From NCBI GenBank assembly GCA_022563855.1, contig JADFMN010000002.1:62001-126000 (forward strand): DNA of 64,000 nt, written 5' to 3'. The DNA comes from Armatimonadota bacterium (GTDB taxonomy: Bacteria > Armatimonadota > Fimbriimonadia > Fimbriimonadales > Fimbriimonadaceae). The notes beneath the pieces were generated by a model that saw only the letters and a list, made by a program, of their open reading frames with translations, did not search any database and was not told the DNA's origin. The translations under genes were made by a program, and so were the position numbers. Below, one piece after another: positions 53,426 through 61,897 of the stretch (the stretch's first letter is position 1; each line of letters starts with the position of its first letter).

Positions 53426-55083
53426 AGCCCCTCGATCGCCTCTGCGATCTGTAGCCGGTGCCCTTCAAGCAGCCGAACGTCGCGCGAGTAATCGTTCAAC
53501 GCCTTGACGAGCTTTTCGGGAACTGTCAGCAAAGCTTCGGCGCTCTCAAGCCGCGCATCAGGTACGCCCCGCTCCCGAGCGGCGGCGATCGCTTTCTCCA
53601 ACAGGACGTAGTACTCGTAGTCTTCGATGCCGTCGCGAAAGTTCTCGAACCGTATCGTCGTCAGCGGCCCGTCCGGGCCGGGACAGATTATGCTCCCGTC
53701 ACCATTGCTCACCCCGGTAAAGGGGTTCCAGTCCGTGTACGGCCCCTTGGTGATCGGGCTGTCATTTCCGAACCACCAATCACTCGCCCAATAGCCAAAG
53801 CCGTCCGGTTTGTACTTCTGCGTCATCGCGCCCAAGAGGAGACGAATCCCGACTGCGTCGTGTTCAACTTGGAAGTCCGGGTACGGATAGCCCGGCCAGA
53901 AAGTGGTATACCACGTGACTCGGTTACCGTTTGCACGGGCCGCTTTGATCTTCGGGATGTACTCCTCGGAATCAAATGCAAATATGGGTGTTATCCATAC
54001 GTCGATCACTTCGGACAGACCATTTTCAGTGCCGTAGTTTGGATCGCGGGCTGATGTGAGCGTGCGCACTCCGGGCAGAGCTTCACGGACACGTTTGGCC
54101 ACGTCCATGAGAGTGTCGAACAGGTCCTCGCGCACTTCGTCGAACATGTATATGTAGCAAAGATCCGCCGCACCGGCCTTCTTGAAAACCTCGTATGCCG
54201 CCTTTGCTTCTTCGATGCCTCTTGTGACATATTCGTCGTAGCCCGCGATTTCTTCGCCACTGTCGCTATCAGCGGTCTTGGGCTGCCGGATATAGCGCAG
54301 GCACCACGAATCAAGCCCGCTGGCAACCAACCTCTTGACAAATTCAACCGTCGGCGGTTCCTCGTTCTGACGATAGGCGTTGTTCATGTTGACCCGATGC
54401 GCCTGCAGGAAGTCAACGTACCGCCAGTACATGTCCTGGTTCCAGGCGTCACCATGAAGGCGCTCAAGTTCATTCTCGAAAGTGGCAATCATGAAGGGAA
54501 AGCTTCGCTCTTTCGGTATGTCGAAGCCGAACACCCGGACCTCGACCGGTATCGTCTGCTCCGCCGCGTTAGCCGGCGAGACGGTCACGCGCCCCCGATA
54601 CACCCCCGCGCTCTGCCCGGCAGGGCAAGTGACGCTCAGCCAAAGGCTCTGAACCTTGCCCGCCTCCACGTCGAATCGCTCGACGAAGGGAAGGATCGGA
54701 TCGGGAAACCAGCCCGTACGCTCATACGGAAACACTATCCTCTCATCAACCTTCGTCAGCACATAGCCCATGACCGAGAGCGTTACTGCCGATTCCGGTA
54801 GCACGACCCCGTCCGGGCCCTTGAGCTCCGAGACGGAGAACTCGACGTCGCGCAACGGCTCCGTCCCGGCCGCGATGACGATCTGCCCGGCCTCCACCTC
54901 CCCTCCCGCGACCGCGAATTTGACCGTCTCTCTGTGCGGGCCATCTGTGAGCGGAACGTCGGGCAAGACCTTCACCATCGACGACTCGGCGACCAGCAGG
55001 TACGTGTTGCCTGTTGAAGGCCCCGCAGCCACGCCATCGAACGCAAAAAGGAGAAACGCTATCTGCAAAGAACTGATCATCAT
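53410..55083 (-). CDS. DUF4091 glycoside-hydrolase-like secreted protein
   Basis: 557 residues from ATG 55083, chosen for its signal peptide (LQIAFLLFAFDGVAAG). Beta-sandwich N-terminal part (about 25-190), then a TIM-barrel-like region with FPFMIATFENELERLHGD, CYIYMFDEVRED, DVWITPIFAFDSEEY and GFGYWASDWWFGN, ending in ICPGPDGPLTTIRFENFRDG and IEDYEYYVLLEKA. The last block is the DUF4091 hallmark seen near GH123-like enzymes. The FDEVRED acidic pair is a likely catalytic site. Probably a periplasmic sugar hydrolase. Flanked on both sides by copies of the same repeat. Confidence 0.85.
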   Translation of the reverse strand: MMISSLQIAFLLFAFDGVAAGPSTGNTYLLVAESSMVKVLPDVPLTDGPHRETVKFAVAGGEVEAGQIVIAAGTEPLRDVEFSVSELKGPDGVVLPESAVTLSVMGYVLTKVDERIVFPYERTGWFPDPILPFVERFDVEAGKVQSLWLSVTCPAGQSAGVYRGRVTVSPANAAEQTIPVEVRVFGFDIPKERSFPFMIATFENELERLHGDAWNQDMYWRYVDFLQAHRVNMNNAYRQNEEPPTVEFVKRLVASGLDSWCLRYIRQPKTADSDSGEEIAGYDEYVTRGIEEAKAAYEVFKKAGAADLCYIYMFDEVREDLFDTLMDVAKRVREALPGVRTLTSARDPNYGTENGLSEVIDVWITPIFAFDSEEYIPKIKAARANGNRVTWYTTFWPGYPYPDFQVEHDAVGIRLLLGAMTQKYKPDGFGYWASDWWFGNDSPITKGPYTDWNPFTGVSNGDGSIICPGPDGPLTTIRFENFRDGIEDYEYYVLLEKAIAAARERGVPDARLESAEALLTVPEKLVKALNDYSRDVRLLEGHRLQIAEAIEGLSRGD

Positions 55084-55160
55084 TTGATTGCCCGAATCGA
55101 GGGCAAGCTTTGGCGAGGATCGACGCCAGCGCAACTCAGCCTCGGGGCCATATTACTCAA

Positions 55161-55330
55161 CCCGGCGCGACAGCTGCCAAGTCCCTCTCCCGGCCTGCAA
55201 TCTTCCTATGCCGACGACCTCTGTGGCCGGGGAAGGCTAGGAGGGGGCCAAATCTCTTTCACAACTGGAAGAACCCCACCCAAGTCAGCCCGCGAGTGTC
55301 AGTCCCCGCGAATCAGCGAAGCGCGCGACC
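55161..55330. repeat. Stem-loop repeat element, copy B
   Basis: Diverged direct copy of 53255-53425, with the stem CCTCTCCCGGCC (55184-55195)/GGCCGGGGAAGG (55225-55236), the shared GAACCCCAC block and GTGTCAGTCCCCGCG-like units. It lies upstream of the DUF4091 gene, so the two copies bracket it about 1.9 kb apart. The short stretch 55084-55160 between the DUF4091 start and the repeat should hold the promoter. Confidence 0.8.
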
Positions 55331-55334
55331 CCAA

Positions 55335-55368
55335 AGTTAAAGGCCCCCGTCCGCAAGCGGAGGGGGCC
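55335..55368 (-). terminator. Terminator of the sulfur operon
   Basis: On the minus strand GGCCCCCTCCGC / GCGGACGGGGGCC forms a long GC stem with a short loop, followed by TTTAACTTT. It lies about 30 bases after the stop at 55398 of the MBL/rhodanese gene. Confidence 0.75.
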
Positions 55369-55397
55369 GTGTGTGTGGGAGGAGGAAGTAAAAACGT

Positions 55398-56828
55398 CTA
55401 TGCCAGCGCGGGTTCCTGAACCCGCAACCCCGCCTCTACATATTCGTCGAACCCGCCCGTCAGGTTGCAGACATCTTGAAAACCGTTGTTCTTTAGGATG
55501 CTGGCAGCGGTGCAAGACCGAACTCCACCGGCACAATGGACGATGACACGCTTGCCCTTCGGGAGTTCGTCGAGCCGACTTTCAAGGTAGCCGAGCGGAA
55601 TGTGCAGGCTGCCAGGCACGAAACCTTCCTCGCGCTCCGTCGCGCTTCGCACATCCAGGATCACGGTATTTCCGCTCGCCGCCATATCCGCCATCTCGCT
55701 AGCCCTAGTCTGTTCGACGGTCATGAGCTCGCCGTTGTTGCTGGCGTAGGACTGAATCTCCTCCGGGCCGTACCAGCCACGAACGTCGTCGAGACCGATT
55801 GTCACCAGGTCTCGCACCGCTTGCGACACCTGTTGTTCGCTCTCCGCGAGGAAGTAGATCGGCTTGTCGTACGGGACGAGCCAGCCAGCCCAATTCGTGA
55901 ATCCCTTGGCCATTGCAATGTGGACGCTTCCGGGCAACAGCCCTGCCATTACCTTGCCAGAGTCTCTAATGTCGACGACCGTGTTCTCGCCGCTCAGTAC
56001 ATCGGTCAGGCTTTCAGCCGACTGGCGAGCCGGTTTGGCCACCTCACCCAGGACTGCCGGACCCTCCTTGTTCAGCTTCTTCATCATCGCGAAGTACGTC
56101 GGCGGCTCAGGCTGGCCTTTCAGGATCTCATCGACGAAAGCGTCGCTGTCCGTAGACTTCAGTGCCCAATTGGAGACCCTCTCGTAGCCTAGCGAACTGA
56201 CTGGGACTCCTCCCAGGCTTTTGCCGCATGCGGAGCCCGAGCCGTGCCCGGGCCAAATGATCATGCCGTCTTTGAACGGTTTGAGCTTCTGGACGGACTC
56301 GTACTGTTGTTTCGCGCCGATTACCATCGTGCCCTTAATGTTCGCCGCGCGCTCGAGCAGATCAGGCCGCCCGACGTCGCCTACGAAGACAAAGTCGCCG
56401 GTGAATGCGCCAAGCGGGACTTCGCTGGTCGCCTCATCGGTGAGTATGAACGCGATGTGCTCAGGCGTATGGCCTGGCGTCGCCATGACGTCTAACCGAG
56501 CGGGGCCGACCCGGATGGTGTCTCCGTCGCGCACGAGGGTCACTAATGGTTCGTTAGAGAACCCATACTTCCAGTCGATGTCTCCTTCGTCGCTCAGATA
56601 CATCCGCGCGCCTGTCCTGTTGGAGAGCTCGCGAATCCCGCTCAGGAAGTCGGCGTGGATGTGCGTCTCTGTCACCGCCGTGATCTTGAGGCGTTCCTTC
56701 TTCGCTGCCTCCAAATACTGGTCGATGTTGCGGCTAGGGTCGATGACGATCGCTTCGCCAGCGGCCGGACACCCGATCATGTAGCTCGCCTGCGCGAGCT
56801 TCTCGTCATAGAACCGTTTTACAATCAC
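55398..56828 (-). CDS. Persulfide-dioxygenase-like MBL protein with two rhodanese domains
   Basis: 476 residues from GTG 56828 (GGGAG nine bases upstream), two bases after the membrane rhodanese stop. MBL fold (about 1-240): ETHIHADFLSG in place of the classic HxHxDH, PGHTPEHI, FTGDFVFVGDVGRPDL and IIWPGHGSGSACG. Two rhodanese domains follow; the first (about 265-350, DIRDSGKVMAG) lacks a catalytic Cys loop, the second (about 375-470) has VIVHCAGGVRSCTAA with active Cys. ETHE1-like enzymes oxidise glutathione persulfide; the rhodanese part passes sulfur. Detoxification of sulfide or persulfide is the likely role. Confidence 0.9.
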   Translation of the reverse strand: MIVKRFYDEKLAQASYMIGCPAAGEAIVIDPSRNIDQYLEAAKKERLKITAVTETHIHADFLSGIRELSNRTGARMYLSDEGDIDWKYGFSNEPLVTLVRDGDTIRVGPARLDVMATPGHTPEHIAFILTDEATSEVPLGAFTGDFVFVGDVGRPDLLERAANIKGTMVIGAKQQYESVQKLKPFKDGMIIWPGHGSGSACGKSLGGVPVSSLGYERVSNWALKSTDSDAFVDEILKGQPEPPTYFAMMKKLNKEGPAVLGEVAKPARQSAESLTDVLSGENTVVDIRDSGKVMAGLLPGSVHIAMAKGFTNWAGWLVPYDKPIYFLAESEQQVSQAVRDLVTIGLDDVRGWYGPEEIQSYASNNGELMTVEQTRASEMADMAASGNTVILDVRSATEREEGFVPGSLHIPLGYLESRLDELPKGKRVIVHCAGGVRSCTAASILKNNGFQDVCNLTGGFDEYVEAGLRVQEPALA

Positions 56829-56830
56829 TT

Positions 56831-57400
56831 TTAGCTGCTCCCGTCTCCGCACTGTACCTGCGGTTTTCGCGGTCTGTTCCAGGGCAGCAGGGCGAACAGG
56901 CTCGACATTCCGCAGATTCCGGTGAGTCCGGCAAACGTCAGCCCAGCGCCGACCCCCAGGGCGACGAAAATCCACCCGGACGCCACCGTCAGCGCGAGTA
57001 TCGTTCCCAAGAGGATCAGCAGACCTGCGACCAGGCGAACTTGCCGCTCCAGCGGCCATCGAGCCGACTGCGACTGCACGGTGATGCAATCTGCAGCGCT
57101 CCATGCGTCTAGCCCTCCTTCCAAAACCAGTACTCGCGGCTTGCCCGCGCCGATGAGATCGCGGGACATCGCAGCCCGCCCTCCGGTCTGGCAGACGAGC
57201 ACAACCTCGCATCGTTCGCTCAAGTCGTCCATCCGAAGCTCGATCTGGTCGAGAGGCACGTTGATCGACCCAGGCAGATGCCCTGCGTCGTACTCGCCTC
57301 TCGACCGAACGTCGACTAATTGCAAGCGGTCGCCTGAATCCAGTCGGCCCCTCAGACCCCCCGCGTCGATTCTGCCGTGACTGCTTTTTGTCATCTCCAT
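56831..57400 (-). CDS. Membrane rhodanese (rhodanese + DUF2892-type helices)
   Basis: 189 residues from ATG 57400 with GAGGAA upstream; an in-frame upstream extension overlaps the sigma gene and is rejected. Rhodanese domain (about 10-105): LQLVDVRSRGEYDAGHLPGS, VVLVCQTGGRAAMS (active Cys in CQTGGR). C-terminal pair of hydrophobic helices (VRLVAGLLILLGTILALTVA, GVGAGLTFAGLTGICGMSSL) typical of DUF2892. It delivers or accepts sulfane sulfur at the membrane and is followed at once by the persulfide-dioxygenase-like gene. Confidence 0.9.
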   Translation of the reverse strand: MEMTKSSHGRIDAGGLRGRLDSGDRLQLVDVRSRGEYDAGHLPGSINVPLDQIELRMDDLSERCEVVLVCQTGGRAAMSRDLIGAGKPRVLVLEGGLDAWSAADCITVQSQSARWPLERQVRLVAGLLILLGTILALTVASGWIFVALGVGAGLTFAGLTGICGMSSLFALLPWNRPRKPQVQCGDGSS

Positions 57401-57468
57401 GGATGTTTCCTCGTCATACGGTCCAGAGCATCGCTCGTCGCGATAGGGTTCACGATTGCAACTACGAC

Positions 57469-57990
57469 CTAGGCCAAGCTGCCGCACAGAGAGTTGTCCA
57501 GCCCTTCGCGAACCAGCTTTCTTGCCCGATGGAGCCTCGATTTCACAGCAGGAACGGAAATGCCGAGAGTCTCGGCGGTCGCAATCGCTGATTCGCCGTT
57601 TATCTCGCGCAGGTCGTAGACGTCCCGGTACATCTCCGGCAGACTGTCCAGCACCTCAACGATGCAGTCGTGCATCTCGGCTTGCGCGAGCTGCGCGGCC
57701 CCCTCCAGCCCTGGCGACGTTGGCACGGGCATCCCGGCTTCAACTAGCGCATCTAGGCTGAGCAACGCGCCTGACTTCCTGGACGTCCGCAAGCGAATGC
57801 AAGCCCTGCTGGCAATGCTCGTCAGCCAGCTACGGAACGCGGTCGCTTCTTTGAGCTGGTCGCTCGCGCGGAACGCGCTGATGAGCGCCTCCATCAGCAC
57901 GTCTTCGGCGTCATCTGCATCGCCGCATAGGCGTACCATCTGGCGGTAGACGGCGTCTTTGTGCCTGGCGATCTCCCTCTCGATGTCCAT
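57469..57990 (-). CDS. Sigma-70 family (ECF-type) RNA polymerase sigma factor
   Basis: 173 residues. Region 2 (about 8-70: AVYRQMVRLCGDADDAEDVL, AFRSWLTSIASRACI) and region 4 (about 110-165: LPEMYRDVYDLREINGESAI, VPAVKSRLHRARKLV). No anti-sigma gene is visible next to it. It lies 68 bases before the membrane rhodanese and probably heads the sulfur operon; it may control those genes and/or the metal pump upstream. Confidence 0.9.
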   Translation of the reverse strand: MDIEREIARHKDAVYRQMVRLCGDADDAEDVLMEALISAFRASDQLKEATAFRSWLTSIASRACIRLRTSRKSGALLSLDALVEAGMPVPTSPGLEGAAQLAQAEMHDCIVEVLDSLPEMYRDVYDLREINGESAIATAETLGISVPAVKSRLHRARKLVREGLDNSLCGSLA

Positions 57991-57993
57991 CTG

Positions 57994-58013
57994 TCTTCTA
58001 GGATATCAGAAGA
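57994..58013. promoter_or_regulatory. Inverted repeat at the sigma gene 5' end
   Basis: TCTTCT (57994-57999) and AGAAGA (58008-58013) form 6-bp arms with an 8-base gap, lying between the P-type ATPase stop and the sigma start (57990). In RNA it could hide the ribosome-binding site; as DNA it could be an operator. Both are guesses. Confidence 0.3.
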
Positions 58014-58032
58014 ACCTTCGGACGGGCAGGGG

Positions 58033-60108
58033 TCAGCGCCGCTTTTCGAATCCGAGCAGGCGCATCCCGTTGAAAACGACCATCAGGCTGACGCCCATGT
58101 CTGCGAACACGGCCATCCAGAGAGTCGCGAGCCCCATGAAGTCGAGCACGATGAACGCGGCCTTGATCGCGATGCTCGCTATTATGTTCTGCCACAGAAT
58201 CGACCACGTCGCGCGGCTCAGGCGGAGGAAGCGGGGAAGGGCGGAGAGGTCGTCCTTCATCAGTGCGACGTCGGCGGTCTCGAGCGCGGCGTCCGTGCCG
58301 GCGGCGCCCATGGCGATGCCGACGTTAGCCCTGGCGAGGGCAGGCGTGTCGTTGATCCCGTCGCCGACCATGGCGATGATCTTTCCTTCACCGACCAAAT
58401 TGTCGATCCACTCGAGCTTGTCCTCGGGGAGCATCTCCGCGTACTGATTGGTGATGCCTGCCTGCCCTGCGATTGCAGCGGCGGTCGTGGCGTTGTCGCC
58501 GGTGAGGAGGTGGGTCTCGATGCCGAGTTTGTGCAACTCTTCTATTGCCAACTTGGACGAATCCCTGAGCGCATCAGCGACTGCGATCAGAGCGACCGGC
58601 CCTCTGTCGCCCCACAGGACGACGACCGTGCGGCCTTGCTCTTCGTGCCTCTGGAGCTTTTGTTCCAGCTCGTCCGAACAGAGCCCGTGCTCATGGATCC
58701 AGCGGTGATTGCCGATCCGGTACCGCTTGCCCTGGACGGTCGCCTCGGCGCCTCGGCCGGGTACCGATAGGAATTCAGTCGCCGTCGTGCGACGATCGGC
58801 CGCAGCGACGATCGCCTGGGCGACCGGGTGCTCGGACCGCGCCTCAACGGCGGCCGCCACCCTAAGCGCGTCTTCGCTGGCTATCTCCATCAATGTTTCG
58901 ACGGCGACGACGCGCGGCTTGCCTTCGGTAAGAGTTCCTGTTTTGTCGAGCGCAACGTCGGTGACGCCGCGCGCGGTCTCGATGTGCATGCCGCCCTTGA
59001 TGAGGATGCCCATCTTGGCCGCGCGGGTAAGGGCGCTGACCAGAGCGACGGGGGTCGAGATCACTAGCGCGCAGGGGCACGCGATCACGAGCAGGACGAG
59101 CGCCTTGTACAGCCACTCCCTGAACGGCTCGCCCATCAGTGGAGGGACGGTCGCGACGAGCACCGCCAGCAGTACGACGGACGGCGTGTACCACCTTGCG
59201 AACTTGTCGACCAGCCGTTGCACGGGTGCGCGCTTGCCCTGTGCGTCCTGCACCGTCGCAACGATGCGGTCGAGCGTCGTATCGCCGGTCGTGTGCTCGA
59301 CTCGAAAGTCGATGGAGCCGGCACCGTTCACGGTCCCTGCAAACACGACGTCGCCTTTCTCTTTCGGCAGCGGCATGCTCTCGCCAGTAATGGAAGACTG
59401 ATCGACGTCCGAATGCCCCGACACGACCTCGCCGTCAAAAGGAATGCGCTCGCCAGGCCTGACTCGTACGACGGCGCCGACTTCGACGTCCCCCGTCATC
59501 GCAGTGTAGAACTCGCCGTCGTCGCCTTGCACGAGCGCTTCGCTCGGCGCGAGGTCCATGAGAGAGCGCGTCGCGTCGCGCGCGCGGTCGAGCGAGTGCG
59601 ACTCGATCATCTCGGCTATGGCGAAGAGCACGATGACCATCGCCGCCTCCGCCCACGCACCGATCGCCAGCGCGCCGACCGTCGCCAGGGCCATGAGAAA
59701 GTTGATGTTGAGCGTGAACGTCCGGACGGAGATGAGCGCTTTTTTCAGAACGGGCACGCCCCCGAGCGCGATCGCGACCAGCGACATGGCGATGGTCACG
59801 CCCTCATAGTTTCCCCTTGTCAGTTGGTGGAACACCTCCGCACCGATTGCGAGAGCCAGCGCGACGCCGACCAGGAGGTTCTTGTAGCGATTCTTGTCGC
59901 CGCCTTCGTCAGCCGGCCCCATGCCGACGGATTTCAAGGCCGCTAAGATCGTGTGGTCTTTGCCCAGCGAGTGCTCTACCGTCAGGATTCGATTGACCAG
60001 GTCGAACTCCAACTCGCCCACGCCGTCGATGGTCTTGAGACGGTTGCGGATGATCTGCTCTTCGGTGGGGCAGTCCATCTGCTGAATACTGTATTTAGTG
60101 GTTGGCAT
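58033..60108 (-). CDS. Heavy-metal P1B-type ATPase
   Basis: 691 residues. An N-terminal metal-binding-like domain (YSIQQMDCPTEEQIIRNRLK) is followed by about eight helices. CPCALVISTPVALVSALT is the P1B transmembrane metal site in the Zn/Cd/Pb style. DKTGTLTEGK (phosphorylated Asp), ARSEHPVAQAI (His of the P1B nucleotide domain) and MVGDGINDTPALARA are intact. It exports soft divalent metals from the cytoplasm; exact metal not readable. 42 bases before the sigma gene, so they may be co-transcribed. Confidence 0.95.
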   Translation of the reverse strand: MPTTKYSIQQMDCPTEEQIIRNRLKTIDGVGELEFDLVNRILTVEHSLGKDHTILAALKSVGMGPADEGGDKNRYKNLLVGVALALAIGAEVFHQLTRGNYEGVTIAMSLVAIALGGVPVLKKALISVRTFTLNINFLMALATVGALAIGAWAEAAMVIVLFAIAEMIESHSLDRARDATRSLMDLAPSEALVQGDDGEFYTAMTGDVEVGAVVRVRPGERIPFDGEVVSGHSDVDQSSITGESMPLPKEKGDVVFAGTVNGAGSIDFRVEHTTGDTTLDRIVATVQDAQGKRAPVQRLVDKFARWYTPSVVLLAVLVATVPPLMGEPFREWLYKALVLLVIACPCALVISTPVALVSALTRAAKMGILIKGGMHIETARGVTDVALDKTGTLTEGKPRVVAVETLMEIASEDALRVAAAVEARSEHPVAQAIVAAADRRTTATEFLSVPGRGAEATVQGKRYRIGNHRWIHEHGLCSDELEQKLQRHEEQGRTVVVLWGDRGPVALIAVADALRDSSKLAIEELHKLGIETHLLTGDNATTAAAIAGQAGITNQYAEMLPEDKLEWIDNLVGEGKIIAMVGDGINDTPALARANVGIAMGAAGTDAALETADVALMKDDLSALPRFLRLSRATWSILWQNIIASIAIKAAFIVLDFMGLATLWMAVFADMGVSLMVVFNGMRLLGFEKRR

Positions 60109-60175
60109 TGCAGTCTTGAGATTCTGACTAATGAAAAGCTCGCGCTAATTTGGGGGGATGCAGCAGATTCCAGTT

Positions 60176-60193
60176 ATAGGACTTATATGTCCA
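60176..60193. repeat. Two further 9-bp repeat units
   Basis: ATAGGACTT (60176-60184) is the exact reverse complement of the first unit of the array at 35070 and is followed by a diverged ATATGTCCA. It lies in the 99-base gap between the P-type ATPase start and the pruA stop. Confidence 0.55.
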
Positions 60194-60207
60194 ATAGCTG
60201 CGTGCGT

Positions 60208-61839
60208 TCACTCCCCATCCATAAACGGGTACCGGTAGTCGGTCGGTGGGACGAACGTCTCTTTGACCGTGCGCGCGCTGAGCCATCGGTAGAGGTTGAG
60301 CATCGATCCTGCCTTGTCGTTAGTGCCGCTTCCGCGCGCGCCGCCGAACGGCTGCTGGCCGACCACCGCGCCGGTGCACTTGTCGTTGATGTAGAAGTTG
60401 CCCGCAGCGTTCTGGAGACGCTTCGTTGCAAAGTCGACCGCGGCGCGGTCAGTTGCTATGACCGCTCCGGTGAGGGCGTATTCGGAGGTCGAATCAACGA
60501 GATCAAGACAGCCCTCGAAGTCCTCGGCGTCGTAGACGTAGAACGTCAAGACTGGGCCGAATATCTCCTCGCACATGGTCGTCGATTTAGGGTTTTTGCT
60601 CTCGATGATCGTCGGTTCGATAAAGTATCCGTCGCTCTTGTCTCCTTTTCCGCCGGCAAGTATCTCGCAGTCGCAGTCGCACTTGACGCCCTCGATGTAG
60701 CCCATGATGTTCTCGTAGCTCTTCTCGTCGATCACGGCGTTCACAAAGTTCGAGAAGTCCTCGACCGAACCCGTTTTAAGGCCCTTGGTCGTCTCGACGA
60801 GCTTGGCTCTGATCTCGTCGGCGAGGTTGCTGGGGATGTAGACGCGGCTCGCGGCGGAGCACTTCTGGCCCGCGTACTCGAACGCGCCGCGGATGATCGC
60901 GGTGACGACAACGTCGGGGTCCGCGCTCTTGTGCGCGACGATGAAGTCCTTGCCGCCGGTCTCTCCGACGATGCGCGGGTAAGACTTGTAGTTGGCGATG
61001 TTCGCGCCCATCGTGCGCCACATGTGCTGGAACGTGCCCGTTGAGCCGGTGAAGTGAACGCCCGCGAAGTCCGGGTGGCTAAACGTGGTGTCTCCCACCG
61101 TCGGGCCGTCCGTGTAGATCAGGTTGATGACCCCTGGCGGAAGTCCGGCTTCCTGGAAGATCCTCATCGTCATGTGCGCGCTGTAGACCTGTGTCGAGGA
61201 GGGCTTCCAGACAACGACGTTGCCGCACATTGCGGGCGCGCTGCTCAGATTCCCGCCGATCGCGGTGAAGTTGAACGGCGAGATCGCGAGCACGAACCCT
61301 TCGAGCGGGCGGTACTCGGTGCGGTTGTGCACGCCTGGGCCGCTGACCGGCTGCTGGCGGTAAATCTCGCTGAGGAAGTGGACGTTGAACCGCAGGAAGT
61401 CGGCGAGTTCGCAGGCGGCGTCGACCTCGGCCTGAAAGACGTTCTTGCTCTGACAGAGCATCGTTGTGGCGTTGATGTCGTCGCGGTACTTCGTGGCGAT
61501 CAGCTCGGCTGCGCGCAGGAAGATCGCGGCGCGCTCTTGCCAGGGCGTGTCGCCCCATGACTCCCTCGCCTGTAGAGCTGCGTCGATCGCGGCGGTGACG
61601 TGGCTCTTGTCGCCCTTGTGGTAGTGGCCGAGCGTGTGGGCCGTCTCGTGCGGAGGGTGGATGGAGACTGTGTTCCCCGTGCGAACGTCTTCGCCGTTGA
61701 TGACCATCGGGATGTCCGCCTGGTGCGACTTAAGCTCGGCGAGCTTTGCTTTCAGAGAGGCACGCTCCGGCGAACCGGGGGCGTAGCTCTTGATCGGCTC
61801 GTTGGCCGGGACGGGGTACCTAAAATAGCCTCGATCCAT
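60208..61839 (-). CDS. pruA: L-glutamate gamma-semialdehyde (P5C) dehydrogenase
   Basis: 543 residues, the normal length of stand-alone P5C dehydrogenase. It has ISPFNFTAIGGNLSSAPAMC (Asn for oxyanion), VVWKPSSTQVYSA, HFTGSTGTF, PRIVGETGGKDFIVAHKSAD (Glu), RGAFEYAGQKCSAASRVYIP (catalytic Cys), and IFGPVLTFYVYDAEDFE. It oxidises glutamate semialdehyde to glutamate with NAD, the second step of proline catabolism. No proline dehydrogenase is in the window. Confidence 0.97.
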   Translation of the reverse strand: MDRGYFRYPVPANEPIKSYAPGSPERASLKAKLAELKSHQADIPMVINGEDVRTGNTVSIHPPHETAHTLGHYHKGDKSHVTAAIDAALQARESWGDTPWQERAAIFLRAAELIATKYRDDINATTMLCQSKNVFQAEVDAACELADFLRFNVHFLSEIYRQQPVSGPGVHNRTEYRPLEGFVLAISPFNFTAIGGNLSSAPAMCGNVVVWKPSSTQVYSAHMTMRIFQEAGLPPGVINLIYTDGPTVGDTTFSHPDFAGVHFTGSTGTFQHMWRTMGANIANYKSYPRIVGETGGKDFIVAHKSADPDVVVTAIIRGAFEYAGQKCSAASRVYIPSNLADEIRAKLVETTKGLKTGSVEDFSNFVNAVIDEKSYENIMGYIEGVKCDCDCEILAGGKGDKSDGYFIEPTIIESKNPKSTTMCEEIFGPVLTFYVYDAEDFEGCLDLVDSTSEYALTGAVIATDRAAVDFATKRLQNAAGNFYINDKCTGAVVGQQPFGGARGSGTNDKAGSMLNLYRWLSARTVKETFVPPTDYRYPFMDGE

Positions 61840-61897
61840 TCTGAGATCAGTGTACCGAGGGCTGTGAATCTCCGTGAGGAGATTGGCTGGCGAACGT

